The notes under the pieces are model-generated. The model searched no databases and was not told the DNA's origin. It worked only from the letters and a program-made list of their open reading frames with translations. The position numbers were made by a program, and so were the translations under genes. Below are positions 50,001 through 53,410 of a stretch of 64,000 nucleotides of DNA, piece by piece (position 1 is the first letter of the stretch; every line of letters begins with the position of its first letter). This DNA comes from Aurelia coerulea (lineage: Eukaryota > Cnidaria > Scyphozoa > Semaeostomeae > Ulmaridae). The stretch covers positions 15,920,001-15,984,000 of the forward strand of contig CM076943.1 in assembly GCA_039566865.1 (NCBI GenBank). The letters run 5' to 3'.

Positions 50001-50522
50001 CTTGCGTTCTTTGTTGATGTCAGTTTGGTTGATAGAGACTCATAACAGTACTATGAAATTTCTGACAACTTTAGGCCCTTGCAGAATGGATCTGTACGCT
50101 TCGATAAAATTGCTAGGATTTGGAAGCATTTTGAAGTATTTAATGAGTCTGGCTCAGTCAAAATCTCACTCAAATGAGCTGGCCCACGTCAGGTGAAGAG
50201 GCCCTAAGATAATTTGTTTACCTTTTCACAGCCGACATCGTCTTCTCTGGTGCTTCCGAAAAACACTACTGCTGTATCGAGAAAACCATACAGCTGTGAA
50301 ACACCCGTTCGTCCGAATTCGCATGGAAATAGCTGTAAAATTGCAACTCCACAAACAGCGGTGAAAGACAGCATTGAATTGAATGCGCAAAAGAGACTGA
50401 ATGAAAAGAAGATGAATGCATTATCAAGGTATGGAGAACTCCCGGCTGTTAGCCCATTGCCTGCTAGTATGACACCAAATACAAGGAAAGGCTTTAGACC
50501 ACCGTCTATGAAAAGGAGGTAA
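1..50522 (+). CDS. BRCA2: BRCA2 ortholog, whole gene model (5' end outside window)
   Basis: BRCA2 is the nuclear mediator that delivers RAD51 to single-stranded DNA in homologous recombination and protects stalled forks. Supported exons are 1-8210, 9346-9436 (probable), an unresolved small exon near 12859-12949, then 13030-13273, 14065-14187, 15914-16095, 18761-18889, 20161-20232, 21810-21966, 23466-23624, 24877-25056, 25600-25750, 26508-26626, 29078-29197, 30126-30204, 31450-31549, 33184-33211, 35348-35428, 36126-36226, 37320-37392, 38754-38933, 44332-44475 and 50232-50522. All introns from 13274 on are GT-AG, phases agree at every junction, and the joined frame runs 903 codons to TAA. Domain order is as in human BRCA2: BRC array, helical domain, OB1, OB2 plus tower, OB3, tail. 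The N-terminus, where vertebrate BRCA2 binds PALB2, lies upstream of base 1. A frameshift near 7932-8016 must be resolved to join the giant exon to the rest. Confidence 0.93.
2740..7680 (+). repeat. BRCA2: Array of 33 BRC (RAD51-binding) repeats
   Basis: Each unit has a core of the form GFxTGxGKxxxVSxxAI. In BRC repeats such a core binds one RAD51 protomer through an FxxA-type motif plus a downstream LFDE-like helix. Phe-x-Gly-Phe cores begin at 2740, 3541, 3671, 3807, 3943 and 4069, then every 132 bp from 4201 to 4993, at 5089 (a unit shortened by 36 bp), 5221, 5353, every 132 bp from 5485 to 7465, and 7597. The first unit stands about 800 bp apart from the rest, and the outer units are the most diverged. 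Two subfamilies occur: units followed by RLG[AT]DEE (about 3807-5352) and units followed by [12 protein letters not shown] (5353-7464). The alanine of FxxA is glycine in all units. Confidence 0.95.
5353..7464 (+). repeat. Homogenised BRC subarray, 16 units of 132 bp
   Basis: Sixteen consecutive 132-bp (44-codon) units are almost identical at DNA level. They differ mainly at three sites: TGT/AAT/AGT (Cys/Asn/Ser) after the second Phe of the core, TCT/TTT (Ser/Phe) before CDGK, and GAA/AAA/AAT (Glu/Lys/Asn) after CDGK. Near-identity including third codon positions points to recent unequal exchange or gene conversion. The true copy number may differ between alleles or be mis-assembled. Confidence 0.95.
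8231..9345. repeat. Intron with nested foldback repeats
   Basis: Inverted copies of a motif around TACCGGCATCGTGTA occur at about 8369-8400, 8635-8660, 8695-8720 and 8860-8890. A second hairpin has arms 8917-8955 and 9010-9058 (GCTAAAGATGG against CCATCTTTAGC). These look like nested MITEs. Nothing else is recognisable. Confidence 0.6.
9346..9436 (+). CDS. BRCA2: Probable BRCA2 exon after the giant exon
   Basis: Acceptor TTTTAG|GATGAT and donor CTGCAG|GTAACT bracket 91 bases that read [19 protein letters not shown] and onward without a stop. It begins in phase 0, matching the donor at 8210, and ends in phase 1. The basic KRRKSL cluster resembles the GKRRGE region encoded by human exons 12-13, but similarity is weak. 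Phase 1 does not fit the next firm exon at 13030, so a further exon must intervene. Confidence 0.55.
10298..10542. mobile_element. MITE with GTAGACCCATTATCC ends
   Basis: The ends CCATTGGCCTACGTGTAGAC and, inverted, CCATTAGCCTACGAGTAGAC extend as about 45-bp imperfect inverted repeats around a 245-bp element. No coding sequence. Confidence 0.75.
10573..10814. mobile_element. MITE with AAGGCACACTGTCGTG ends
   Basis: Perfect 16-bp terminal inverted repeats flanked by TA on both sides (10571-10572 and 10815-10816), 242 bp, non-coding. TA duplication fits a Tc1/mariner-type family. Confidence 0.8.
11040..11671 (-). mobile_element. LINE 3' fragment (end of reverse transcriptase polyprotein)
   Basis: The minus-strand frame 11671-11303 reads [28 protein letters not shown] and [13 protein letters not shown], the conserved tail downstream of the reverse transcriptase in Jockey/CR1-like non-LTR elements. 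A CATTT-rich tract at 11085-11110 is probably the 3' end. 5' truncated, so not functional. Confidence 0.75.
12061..12470. repeat. Pentanucleotide mosaic satellite
   Basis: About 410 bp of 5-bp units in blocks: (GTCAG)n, then (GTCAT)n, (GTCAC)n, (GCCAT)n, (GCCAG)n and back to (GTCAG)n. Each block differs from its neighbour by one substitution. It gives long open frames without stops, which are not genes. Confidence 0.95.
12547..12851. mobile_element. MITE family with GGGGCTCCGTC ends, copy 1
   Basis: The ends GGGGTTCCGTCACC and, inverted, GGGGCTCCGTCTCC border 305 bp. Flanking TTTAAA and TTTACA suggest a TTAA-like target. Two other copies are at 30255 and about 44640. It abuts the unresolved BRCA2 exon region. 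Confidence 0.75.
12859..12949 (+). CDS. BRCA2: Candidate small BRCA2 exon, boundaries unresolved
   Basis: The exon at 9346-9436 ends in phase 1, while 13030 needs a phase-2 partner, so a piece of length 1 mod 3 is missing. Two candidates here fit. The first is 12859-12949 (TTTACAG acceptor, weak GTTAAA donor), reading [17 protein letters not shown] and onward. The second is 12872-12917 (GATTACAG acceptor, GTAGAA donor), reading [16 protein letters not shown]. Neither has strong similarity or strong signals, and the segment directly abuts a MITE ending at 12851. RNA data would decide. Confidence 0.25.
13030..13273 (+). CDS. BRCA2: BRCA2 exon before the helical domain
   Basis: Acceptor TTTTTCAG|G and donor ACG|GTAAGT. 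The reading [11 protein letters not shown] followed by FSTPFKPG matches human TTGRPTKVFVPPFK in order. The rest is basic ([15 protein letters not shown]) and probably a flexible linker. It starts with the last base of a codon and ends in phase 0. Confidence 0.85.
13274..14064. other. BRCA2 intron without recognised content
   Basis: I see no gene, clear inverted repeat or satellite in this 791-bp intron. Confidence 0.5.
14065..14187 (+). CDS. BRCA2: BRCA2 exon opening the helical domain
   Basis: Acceptor GGTATTTTAG|ACC and donor GAAGAG|GTAGCA enclose exactly 41 codons. The reading includes [15 protein letters not shown], matching human PQPGSLYLAKTSTLP, and ends GTYTREE just before LQDFG of the next exon (human HKQ, then LYTYG). 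A longer open frame that overlaps it (13911-14438) is in a different phase and is not the gene. A hAT-type element begins only 163 bp downstream. Confidence 0.9.
14351..15130. mobile_element. hAT-type non-autonomous element (TSD GATATTAG)
   Basis: An exact 8-bp duplication GATATTAG (14343-14350 and 15131-15138) flanks a 780-bp element with inverted ends near CACAGGGGGTCC. About 60-bp inverted repeats continue inward (GTTTGGTTTCTTTGGTTCC). An inner inverted repeat (TCGGTGTAAAATT, 14605 against 15040) looks like a second, nested element also seen at 39030-39930. Confidence 0.8.
15139..15913. other. Intron remainder, no recognised content
   Basis: No gene or clear repeat found. Confidence 0.5.
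15914..16095 (+). CDS. BRCA2: BRCA2 helical-domain exon
   Basis: Acceptor GTTTCAG|CTA and donor [29 protein letters not shown] and GPREFQ align with human LYTYGVSKHCIKINSKNA and GKEEFY. The helical domain packs on OB1 and contributes to DSS1 binding in the human protein. Phase 0 in, phase 2 out. Confidence 0.95.
16308..18075. mobile_element. CCGGGTG-family foldback element 1
   Basis: The ends CAGGATGTTCCAGAAAAA and, inverted, CGGGGTGTTTCAGAAAAA border the element. Long internal inverted arms pair 16455-16610 with 17430-17600, and 16630-16690 with 17045-17110. No intact coding frame. Confidence 0.7.
18202..18607. mobile_element. MITE with GGCCTGTTTATATG ends
   Basis: Inverted ends of about 60 bp (ACCTGTTTATATG with CCCGGGGCTGACAGGCGAGG) around a 406-bp element with further internal hairpins. 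Probably TA-flanked. Confidence 0.7.
18761..18889 (+). CDS. BRCA2: BRCA2 helical-domain exon with YRWIIWKL core
   Basis: Acceptor ACTTGCAG|T and donor [30 protein letters not shown] is nearly identical to human [19 protein letters not shown], the best conserved stretch of the family. One base completes the incoming codon and two are left at the end (phase 2 both sides). Confidence 0.97.
19440..19990. repeat. Dispersed retroelement 3'-end repeat, two opposed copies
   Basis: 19440-19560 (+) and 19828-19990 (-) share a core resembling GGGGAGCGAAAGACNATGAC (in minus-copy sense). Further minus copies lie at about 23905-24050, 48200-48330, 52745-52890 and 61318-61480. The copy at 48200 is preceded by a poly-T tract, so the family is probably a poly(A)-tailed retroelement. 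Confidence 0.55.
20161..20232 (+). CDS. BRCA2: BRCA2 exon, end of helical domain
   Basis: A 72-bp exon between CTTCTAG|G and [31 protein letters not shown] matches human [20 protein letters not shown]. Phase 2 on both sides keeps the frame through Arg codons at each junction. Confidence 0.96.
20334..20898. mobile_element. CCGGGTG-family foldback element 2
   Basis: The ends CAGATTGTTTCAGAAAAAC and, inverted, GAGGGTGTTTCAGAAAAAA. Internally similar to 17700-18060 of element 1 (for example CTTACGGCATCA and CAAACTGCATATCAT). Confidence 0.7.
20899..21809. other. Intron remainder, no confident content
   Basis: Weak inverted GGCAAAGGCC/GGCCTTTG sequences at 21345 and 21738 hint at an old MITE. Nothing else. 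Confidence 0.4.
21810..21966 (+). CDS. BRCA2: BRCA2 OB1 exon
   Basis: Acceptor TTTCTTAG|G and donor [32 protein letters not shown] matches human [20 protein letters not shown]. A Ser/Gln-rich loop follows, as in human OB1. The exon ends in phase 0. Confidence 0.97.
22435..22555. repeat. Small inverted repeat (GTCTCAAATTA), copy 1
   Basis: GTCTCAAATTAAATGTTACC faces GTCATCTAATTTGAGAC. A related copy is at 50563-50690. Confidence 0.55.
22725..22800. repeat. 11-bp tandem repeat
   Basis: About six units of TATGTATTCTC between TATATATAG tracts. Confidence 0.9.
23272..23434. mobile_element. MITE with GGAATTTTCCGAGCGGG arms, copy 1
   Basis: About 50-bp near-perfect inverted arms (GTGGAATTTTCCGAGCGGGC) around a short loop with ATAAAATGTCGCTC. 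It ends 31 bp before the BRCA2 exon at 23466. Second copy at 25791. Confidence 0.85.
23466..23624 (+). CDS. BRCA2: BRCA2 OB1 exon (TDGWY strand)
   Basis: Acceptor TTTTTCAG|AGA and donor CTTGAG|GTATAA enclose 53 codons. [20 protein letters not shown] and GANLIGS match human [20 protein letters not shown] and GAELVGS. This forms the central strands of the first OB fold, which binds single-stranded DNA. Confidence 0.97.
23625..24876. other. BRCA2 intron with a retroelement copy
   Basis: 23905-24050 is a minus copy of the dispersed retroelement end. The rest shows no gene. Confidence 0.5.
24877..25056 (+). CDS. BRCA2: BRCA2 exon joining OB1 and OB2
   Basis: Acceptor TTTGAATAG|GTA and donor ACACAG|GTATTA, 60 codons, phase 0 both sides. 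[15 protein letters not shown] and [17 protein letters not shown] match human ANSTRPARWYTKLGF and DGGNVGCVDVIIQRAYP. Confidence 0.97.
25204..25345 (+). repeat. Polypurine tract
   Basis: About 140 bases with very few pyrimidines on the + strand (GGAAGG and GAAAAGG motifs) within a BRCA2 intron. No period. Confidence 0.85.
25600..25750 (+). CDS. BRCA2: BRCA2 OB2/tower exon, ascending helix
   Basis: Acceptor TTCTTGTAG|TGG and donor CCCAAG|GTATCC. It opens [13 protein letters not shown] (human WMEKTSSGLYIFRN) and continues into a charged helix ([20 protein letters not shown]) equivalent to the long ascending helix of the tower. Ends in phase 1. Confidence 0.95.
25791..25920. mobile_element. MITE with GGAATTTTCCGAGCGGG arms, copy 2
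   Basis: 130 bp, TA on both sides (25789-25790 and 25921-25922), same arms as the copy at 23272. It begins only 40 bp after the BRCA2 exon ending at 25750. Confidence 0.85.
25997..26066. repeat. (ATCA)n microsatellite
   Basis: About 17 uninterrupted tetranucleotide units in the BRCA2 intron. Confidence 0.95.
26508..26626 (+). CDS. BRCA2: BRCA2 tower tip exon (three-helix bundle)
   Basis: Acceptor TGTATTCAG|AA and donor [28 protein letters not shown] precedes [19 protein letters not shown], which matches human DGAELYEAVKNAADPAYLE. This is the helical bundle at the tower tip, proposed to contact DNA. The arginine run at its start is denser than in human (PYLPSRALTRQQ). Confidence 0.93.
26884..27346. 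mobile_element. hAT-type non-autonomous element (TSD CTAATGCC)
   Basis: Exact 8-bp duplication CTAATGCC (26876-26883, 27347-27354). Inverted ends CAGGGCATGAAAA and an inner GGTCGCAGGAA. 463 bp, non-coding. Confidence 0.88.
27553..28265. mobile_element. CCGGGTG-family element 3
   Basis: TA|CTGGGTGAGCCAGAAAGA to the inverted CCGGATGAGCAAGAAAAA|TA. About 70-bp inverted ends include TTCATAGYGCCAAYAGTAC. Closely related to the element at 34657. Confidence 0.85.
28529..28859 (+). mobile_element. LINE 3' coding fragment
   Basis: It reads [19 protein letters not shown] and [20 protein letters not shown], ending at a stop, typical of the C-terminal end of CR1/Jockey-like reverse transcriptase polyproteins. 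No upstream enzyme domain remains. Confidence 0.7.
29078..29197 (+). CDS. BRCA2: BRCA2 tower exon, descending helix
   Basis: Acceptor TTACTGACAG|CTG and donor GAGGAG|GTAGGA, 40 codons, phase 0 both sides. [20 protein letters not shown] corresponds to human [20 protein letters not shown]. The following charged sequence would be the second long tower helix returning to OB2. Confidence 0.92.
29338..29572. repeat. Foldback repeat
   Basis: Arms 29338-29445 and 29475-29572 (CATTGTTTATATGGTCGAAG facing CTTCGACAATATAAACAATG). Located 140 bp after a BRCA2 exon. Confidence 0.75.
30126..30204 (+). CDS. BRCA2: BRCA2 exon returning to OB2
   Basis: Acceptor AATCAACAG|TTT and donor [31 protein letters not shown] corresponds to human LSRDVTTVWKLRIVSYSK in position and hydrophobic pattern. 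Ends in phase 1. A MITE and a 45-bp minisatellite follow within 450 bp. Confidence 0.88.
30255..30564. mobile_element. MITE family with GGGGCTCCGTC ends, copy 2
   Basis: Opposite orientation to the copy at 12547, about 310 bp, with TTAA at both edges (30255-30258 and 30561-30564). Ends GGAGTCCCGTCTCC and GGCGACGGATCCC. Confidence 0.75.
30627..31298. repeat. 45-bp minisatellite, about 15 copies
   Basis: The unit begins TTTCCCTTTTGTTCTTTCAA and is almost invariant. Early copies have CCTTCAA, later copies CTTTCAA, and one carries TCTCTT. The period is a multiple of three without stops, so three frames (two + and one -) read through it. No coding evidence. Confidence 0.97.
31450..31549 (+). CDS. 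BRCA2: BRCA2 OB2 exon
   Basis: Acceptor TTTTTCAAG|AT and donor [32 protein letters not shown] and [12 protein letters not shown] match human [21 protein letters not shown] and RYRIYHLATSKS. Starts with two bases of a split Asp codon and ends in phase 2. Confidence 0.94.
31550..33183. other. BRCA2 intron with LINE and MITE remains
   Basis: 32120-32263 matches the AAGAACCTACAGGCTG family (best copy 61713). 32338-32604 is a LINE tail. The rest is unrecognised. Confidence 0.5.
32338..32604 (-). mobile_element. LINE 3' coding fragment
   Basis: The minus strand reads [12 protein letters not shown] and [17 protein letters not shown], the typical reverse transcriptase C-terminal tail. 5' truncated. 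Confidence 0.7.
33184..33211 (+). CDS. BRCA2: BRCA2 28-bp micro-exon
   Basis: Acceptor TTCATTCTAAG|G and donor GTACAG|GTCAGT. One base completes Arg, then nine codons YKHTMAMVQ follow, directly continued by LATMKSTRY of the next exon. Human reads RANIQLAATKKTQY across the same place. Without it the phases of 31549 (2) and 35348 (0) would not join. Confidence 0.85.
33665..34114 (-). mobile_element. LINE 3' coding fragment
   Basis: The minus strand reads [19 protein letters not shown] and [19 protein letters not shown], then [14 protein letters not shown]: the segment following the reverse transcriptase domain in Jockey/CR1-like elements. The end is diverged and no 5' part is present. Confidence 0.8.
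34150..34545. repeat. Inverted repeat with a duplicated polypyrimidine arm
   Basis: 34155-34250 (AACAAACGGGAGTC, purine-rich) pairs with 34388-34545. The pyrimidine-rich arm (CTCACTCTCCTTTCCCTCCC) is directly duplicated (34413 and 34478). Confidence 0.7.
34657..35283. mobile_element. CCGGGTG-family element 4
   Basis: TA|CCGGGTGAACCAGAAAAAAG to the inverted CCAGATGAGCCAGAAAAAAG|TA. 627 bp. The right end lies 64 bp before the BRCA2 exon at 35348. Confidence 0.88.
35348..35428 (+). CDS. BRCA2: BRCA2 OB2-OB3 linking exon
   Basis: Acceptor TAATTGCAG|CTT and donor AGAGAG|GTATGT, 27 codons, phase 0. [11 protein letters not shown] and VADVFKPRE match human LAATKKTQYQQ and LFQIYQPRE. Confidence 0.94.
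35920..35990 (+). mobile_element. SINE tail fragment
   Basis: GATCCCAGCGCTTGGCGCTA and CACCTTCGCCTTCGC match the tail of the tRNA-derived SINE at 45289. Confidence 0.6.
36126..36226 (+). CDS. BRCA2: BRCA2 OB3 exon
   Basis: Acceptor TATTCCAG|GTG. Two donors are possible (36217 GTAGTC, 36227 GTGAAA). Only the second gives phase 2, as the next exon needs. VLSFSKLK and [17 protein letters not shown] match human PLHFSKFL and CSEVDLIGFVVSVVKKTG. Confidence 0.92.
36473..36770. mobile_element. hAT-type non-autonomous element (TSD TTTGTAGG)
   Basis: Exact 8-bp duplication TTTGTAGG (36465-36472, 36771-36778). Ends CAGGGCTAAAAAA. 298 bp. Its interior has a strong polypyrimidine tract (36585-36690). 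Confidence 0.88.
36771..37319. other. Intron remainder, no recognised content
   Basis: No gene or clear repeat apart from the TSD. Confidence 0.5.
37320..37392 (+). CDS. BRCA2: BRCA2 OB3 exon
   Basis: Acceptor CTCTTCCAG|C and donor [28 protein letters not shown] matches human VYLSDECYNLLAIKFW. Phase 2 in, 0 out. Confidence 0.95.
37393..38753. other. BRCA2 intron, mostly unrecognised
   Basis: 37470-37822 contains degraded AAGAACC-family inverted repeats (end TTATGCGGGTTTCAACTGTA). 37822-38753 shows nothing I can name. Confidence 0.45.
38754..38933 (+). CDS. BRCA2: BRCA2 OB3 exon
   Basis: Acceptor GTCATTCAG|GCA and donor AACCAA|GTATGT, 60 codons, phase 0. [19 protein letters not shown] and [11 protein letters not shown] match human LIAASNLQWRPESKSGLLT and DFSVFSASPKE. 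It completes the third OB fold. Confidence 0.95.
39030..39930. mobile_element. TCGGTGTAAAATT-type foldback with inserted LINE fragment
   Basis: The left part (GTAAAATTGTATGACCTATT and GGCTTGAAAGAAGCTG) and right part (TTTTACATCCACCTTTTTAA) resemble the inner arms of 14590-15075. The LINE remnant at 39348 sits between. Confidence 0.55.
39348..39621 (+). pseudogene. Broken LINE C-terminal fragment
   Basis: It reads [20 protein letters not shown], a zinc-knuckle-like CP...H..C pattern, then an in-frame TGA, then [17 protein letters not shown] and FIHETGRFE before a stop. This is the end of a non-LTR retrotransposon polyprotein with one nonsense codon. Confidence 0.7.
39966..40490. repeat. Long foldback with hammerhead-like cores
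   Basis: Arms of about 220-240 bp (39971-40213 and 40274-40490) are nearly perfect inverted copies around a 60-bp spacer. Each ends in CTGATGA, a GGG/CCC hairpin and GAAACGTC (40458-40484 on +, 39976-40002 on -). The left arm has an extra palindrome CCAGGGAGCTCCCTGG next to the core. Confidence 0.85.
40623..41529. mobile_element. hAT-type non-autonomous element (TSD GTATCTGC)
   Basis: Exact 8-bp duplication GTATCTGC (40615-40622, 41530-41537). Ends CAGTGGTGTAGAGCT on both sides. 907 bp. It contains two tandem copies of a ~130-bp unit (TAGAATGCATCTCCCAATAT) that recurs inverted in the element at 47937. Confidence 0.93.
41968..42853. mobile_element. CCGGGTG-family element 5
   Basis: TA|CCGGGTGCGCCAGAATAAAC to the inverted CCGGGTGCGCCAAAATAAAC|TA. 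Inverted arms of about 250 bp. 886 bp. The minus-strand frame 42573-42289 inside it has no recognisable product. Confidence 0.92.
43502..44112. mobile_element. CCGGGTG-family element 6
   Basis: TA|CAGGGTGTCCCAAAAAATG to the inverted CAGGGTGTCCCAAAAGAATC|TA. Long arms around GCCCCGTTTGCC. 611 bp. Confidence 0.9.
44332..44475 (+). CDS. BRCA2: BRCA2 C-terminal linker exon
   Basis: Acceptor TTTATTATAG|AAT and donor AATACG|GTGAGG, 48 codons, phase 0. It reads [17 protein letters not shown], where human has [20 protein letters not shown], then a Ser/Arg-rich low-complexity region with two STP/NTP sites. The 5' intron is 5.4 kb and full of transposons. Confidence 0.85.
44640..44950. mobile_element. 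MITE family with GGGGCTCCGTC ends, copy 3 (one end eroded)
   Basis: The right end GGCGACGGAGCCCCTTTAAA is intact. The left end is not clearly preserved. Internal sequence (GGTGGCTTGGGTGAAGCCACC) matches copies 1 and 2. Confidence 0.65.
45289..45466 (-). mobile_element. tRNA-derived SINE
   Basis: The minus strand has an A-box-like TGGCGCAGTGG and a B box GGTTCGATACC with tRNA-like spacing, followed by an unrelated tail (CCAGCGCTTGGCGCTG, then CACCTTCACC). Acceptor-stem pairing is poor, so this is not a functional tRNA. A tail fragment recurs at 35920. Confidence 0.75.
46058..47436. mobile_element. CCGGGTG-family element 7 with large internal foldback
   Basis: The left end is TA|CCGGGTGAGTAAAAGATC. 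A perfect-looking inverted pair 46250-46640 / 47025-47420 follows. 47437-47920 resembles the middle of the element at 60224. The right end was not found. Confidence 0.6.
47937..49977. mobile_element. hAT-type non-autonomous element with internal satellite (TSD ATTTGCTG)
   Basis: Exact 8-bp duplication ATTTGCTG (47929-47936, 49978-49985). Ends CCCGGGGGGGT and ACCCCCCCGGG, then inner GCCGCCC/GGGCGGC. 2041 bp. It contains the poly-T retroelement copy (48174-48330) and about seven 120-130-bp tandem units from 48400 to 49310 (GGGAGATGCATTCTAAGCCA). No coding sequence. Confidence 0.93.
50232..50522 (+). CDS. BRCA2: BRCA2 last recognised exon with stop
   Basis: Acceptor CTTTTCACAG|CCG. The reading [17 protein letters not shown] and [12 protein letters not shown] ends at TAA 50520-50522. 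Human has LSRLPLPPPVSPICTF and QKAFQPPRS at this point and then about 170 more residues including the C-terminal RAD51-binding TR2 region. Here the protein either stops or the GAG|GTAATT at 50518-50525 acts as a donor to an exon I could not find. I saw no TR2-like sequence downstream. Confidence 0.88.
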   Translation, partial: PTSSSLVLPKNTTAVSRKPYSCETPVRPNSHGNSCKIATPQTAVKDSIELNAQKRLNEKKMNALSRYGELPAVSPLPASMTPNTRKGFRPPSMKRR

Positions 50523-51080
50523 TTATCTATGAGTAACTAACTTGTCATGAGTAACTATAGTCTATCTCAAATCAGATGTCGAAGGAGATTTGCTCTAACC
50601 GCAAAATTAATTATGCAAAACCCTTGAATTGTCTTTATTCGCGGAAATTTTCACGTGACATGTAATTTGTGACAGACTTTAACCATTTAGTTACAATTCT
50701 TATGCAGAGAGAGGAAGGGGATCTCAAAGAATCTTACCTCTGTATCAAGTTGTTTTCACAGAAGGAAGAGAGGGGTTGAAATCGTACTTATATCTCAAAT
50801 AGATCACTTCTTGTCTGCTTATACAGATAGAGTAACAGAAGCCCTCAATTCGGTAGAGTTTATCAGATCTTTGCCGATCTTTGCTATGTTCTGGACACCA
50901 GAAAAAGTGTTTCCTTATAGTATATATTTCGGTCTTTATATCGAGGGTGATGCCGCAAAGGGGAACTTCTGAACAGAGCATATTATCGCAGTTAAAGGGG
51001 AATATACAATACTGAATAGGCTTGTCTACAGATAGAACAAAGGAAGCACTCAGACGCAGCATTGTTTCTTTGGCAATCTA

Positions 51081-51858
51081 CTGGGTGTCTGAAAAAAGTA
51101 CCCCCTTTTGACTTGGGAGAGGACTTGAAAACGATAAAATATTAGGACTTGGCGAGTACACAGCTAATTTGTTAATCTTGAACTTAAATGCACGTACCTT
51201 GTATTAAAAAACCGAGGGTATGACTGCGCGAAGGCAAAATTTAGCTTGCACCTGAAACCAGAGGTTTCGAAAAAGGGCCTGACCATGATTTGATATCATG
51301 GGCATTTGGCAAAGCACCTGCAAACTTTAATATGTCAATATTTTATTTTGAAAAGAATTATGGACGCATGACAACGACTCTAATTAAGCGAATAGAATAA
51401 AAACGTGATGTGAATGATAAACTCGTGCCACATCTCCAAGATAAGCGTGCATGTACCCCTTTTCTTTTTCTTTGATAAGAATAGCGTCTTCAATGGAATG
51501 CAACGCAAGGATCGATTCCTCAAAAGAAAAGCAATATCAAGAACAATTGAAGCATCTCAAAGTATAATTCTTTTCAAAAATAAAACATACAAATCGAAAT
51601 TTGAAATTCCTTTGCAAACTGCCGGTGATATCTGATCATATGGCTAGGCCGTTTCTCAAAACCTCTGGTTTCAGGTGCACTCTAAATTCTGACTTTGCGA
51701 ACTCGTATCTCCGGTGTTTGGTAGACGATTCTAAAATGCAAGGTATGTGCATTCAAGTTGACGATAAACAAATGTAGCTGTGTTTTTGGAAAGTCCCGAT
51801 ATCTTATCGTTTTGTTACTTTACCCAATCAAAGGGGAGTACTTTTTTGAGACACCCGA
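51081..51858. mobile_element. CCGGGTG-family element 8
   Basis: TA|CTGGGTGTCTGAAAAAAGT to the inverted CGGGTGTCTCAAAAAAGTAC. 778 bp. Inner arms include CCTCTGGTTTCAGGTGCA. No coding sequence. Confidence 0.88.
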
Positions 51859-52118
51859 TATTGTTCACGGCGCGTGTGCAACGAAGCAGCATACTTATCT
51901 TAGTTCGCATAGTATCCCTATTTCACACTACATGTATCTGAAATTGTGCTGTTTGATTCGAAATCATAAACCTACTCGCGTACTATGTATAACGAAATTC
52001 CCCAAAAGCGAACGCAGCTTTCGGCAAGAAATCTTTTCCAAGATCGGGAATCTAGGCCTAGAGCGAGAGCTTTGCAAAAGCAAAGGCCTGGATTTGTTAA
52101 CTTCCCAAAGGGCTGGTA

Positions 52119-52309
52119 CTATATTGTTGGGGAGACGAGATACAGTTTGTTCGAGGAAACGTATGTGTCCCCCCGTGCAGTAGGTTAATGCTCATGCGCA
52201 GTAGCGTTTTGGGTCGGAACTCTGACGGGCGCATGAGCATTAACCTACTGCATGGGGGGACACATAAGTTTCCTCGGACAAACTGTATCTCATCTCCCCA
52301 ACAATATAG
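52119..52309. repeat. 81-bp hairpin
   Basis: Arms 52119-52199 and 52229-52309 are nearly perfect inverted copies (CTATATTGTTGGGGAGA...GCTCATGCGC) separated by 30 bp. Confidence 0.92.
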
Positions 52310-52533
52310 GTTTGTTTAATCAAGGAGAGTTCCGCTGTTTATGAAAGTTACTAGTCTAGCTTTGTATATAATTTTATGATATTTTTCACAACTTATTTCC
52401 TATAAATATCTCAAAAATATAGTTTTGTTGTTAGTGATACTGGGTGGGTCAGAGAAATGTTTAGACATTTGAAAGGCTGTATCTTTCAAATCATCTATTG
52501 GAACTGATATTCTTTGGGTAGCCAAAATATCTA

Positions 52534-53410
52534 CCGGGTGCCCCAATAAAGTATACGGATTTGGCTGCCTCCAGGGATGTGAATTTAGCTTTAGTCGATG
52601 GTTAATCACTCTCAAATGATCCTCGATAGTTAACTTGAACATATGTACCTCGTTTGTTGGTACTGGTTCTTTGATAGCAGACATATTAATCTTGAAAGCT
52701 CAAATTTGTATCCACCTGCAAACCAGAGCTTTGGCCTTGTGGCCTGAGCAGATTTCTTTATATTCAGCAGATAAAAACTTACAATATATGCTACTGCCTA
52801 CTATACTTTCTAATTACAACCATACGACATTACATAGAGGATACCAAGAGGAGCGAAGTGACACGACTACCCCAAGGCCATAACTTGAAACAAAATACGA
52901 GGACAATACAAGAACAATATGTATAGAAAGCAAAAAGGAAACAAAGAATAAAAAAGCAGCATACAAACAATAAGTTAAGCTACAAGTTAGGATGGCTTGC
53001 AACCAAATAATTGAAAATAAGGCAAATTCTTGAGGCATAGCGAATAAATTAACGATAGCCTTGATGAAATGTGAATAATTTTAGATCTTGTTATATTCTG
53101 TTGCCAGAAGCCACCCTCCCCTGTCACCCATTGGGCAGTTCCTTAAGTTTTCTTTGCTTTCAGTTTGCAATTTCGATGTGCTTCAAGGATTTACTTAGGC
53201 CAAAAGGCCAAAGCTCTGGTTTGCAGGTGGGTACAAATTTGAGCTTTAAAGATTGATATTTCTACTCTCAAGGCCTACACCTACACACGAGGGATCTATG
53301 TTCAAGTTGACTATCGAGGAATATTTTGAGAGTGATTAGCTATTGATTAAAGCTAATTTCACATCGCTGGACCCAACCGACTCTGTTTACCTTTTTTTGG
53401 GGACACCCGG
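52534..53410. mobile_element. CCGGGTG-family element 9
   Basis: TA|CCGGGTGCCCCAATAAAG to the inverted CCGGGTGTCCCCAAAAAAAG|TA. 877 bp. A copy of the dispersed retroelement end (52745-52890) is nested inside. Confidence 0.92.

Noticed and set aside
51758..52188. 141- and 67-codon frames ending in the 52119 hairpin
   Set aside because: They overlap a CCGGGTG-family element and the hairpin, show no recognisable domain, and have no splice support.
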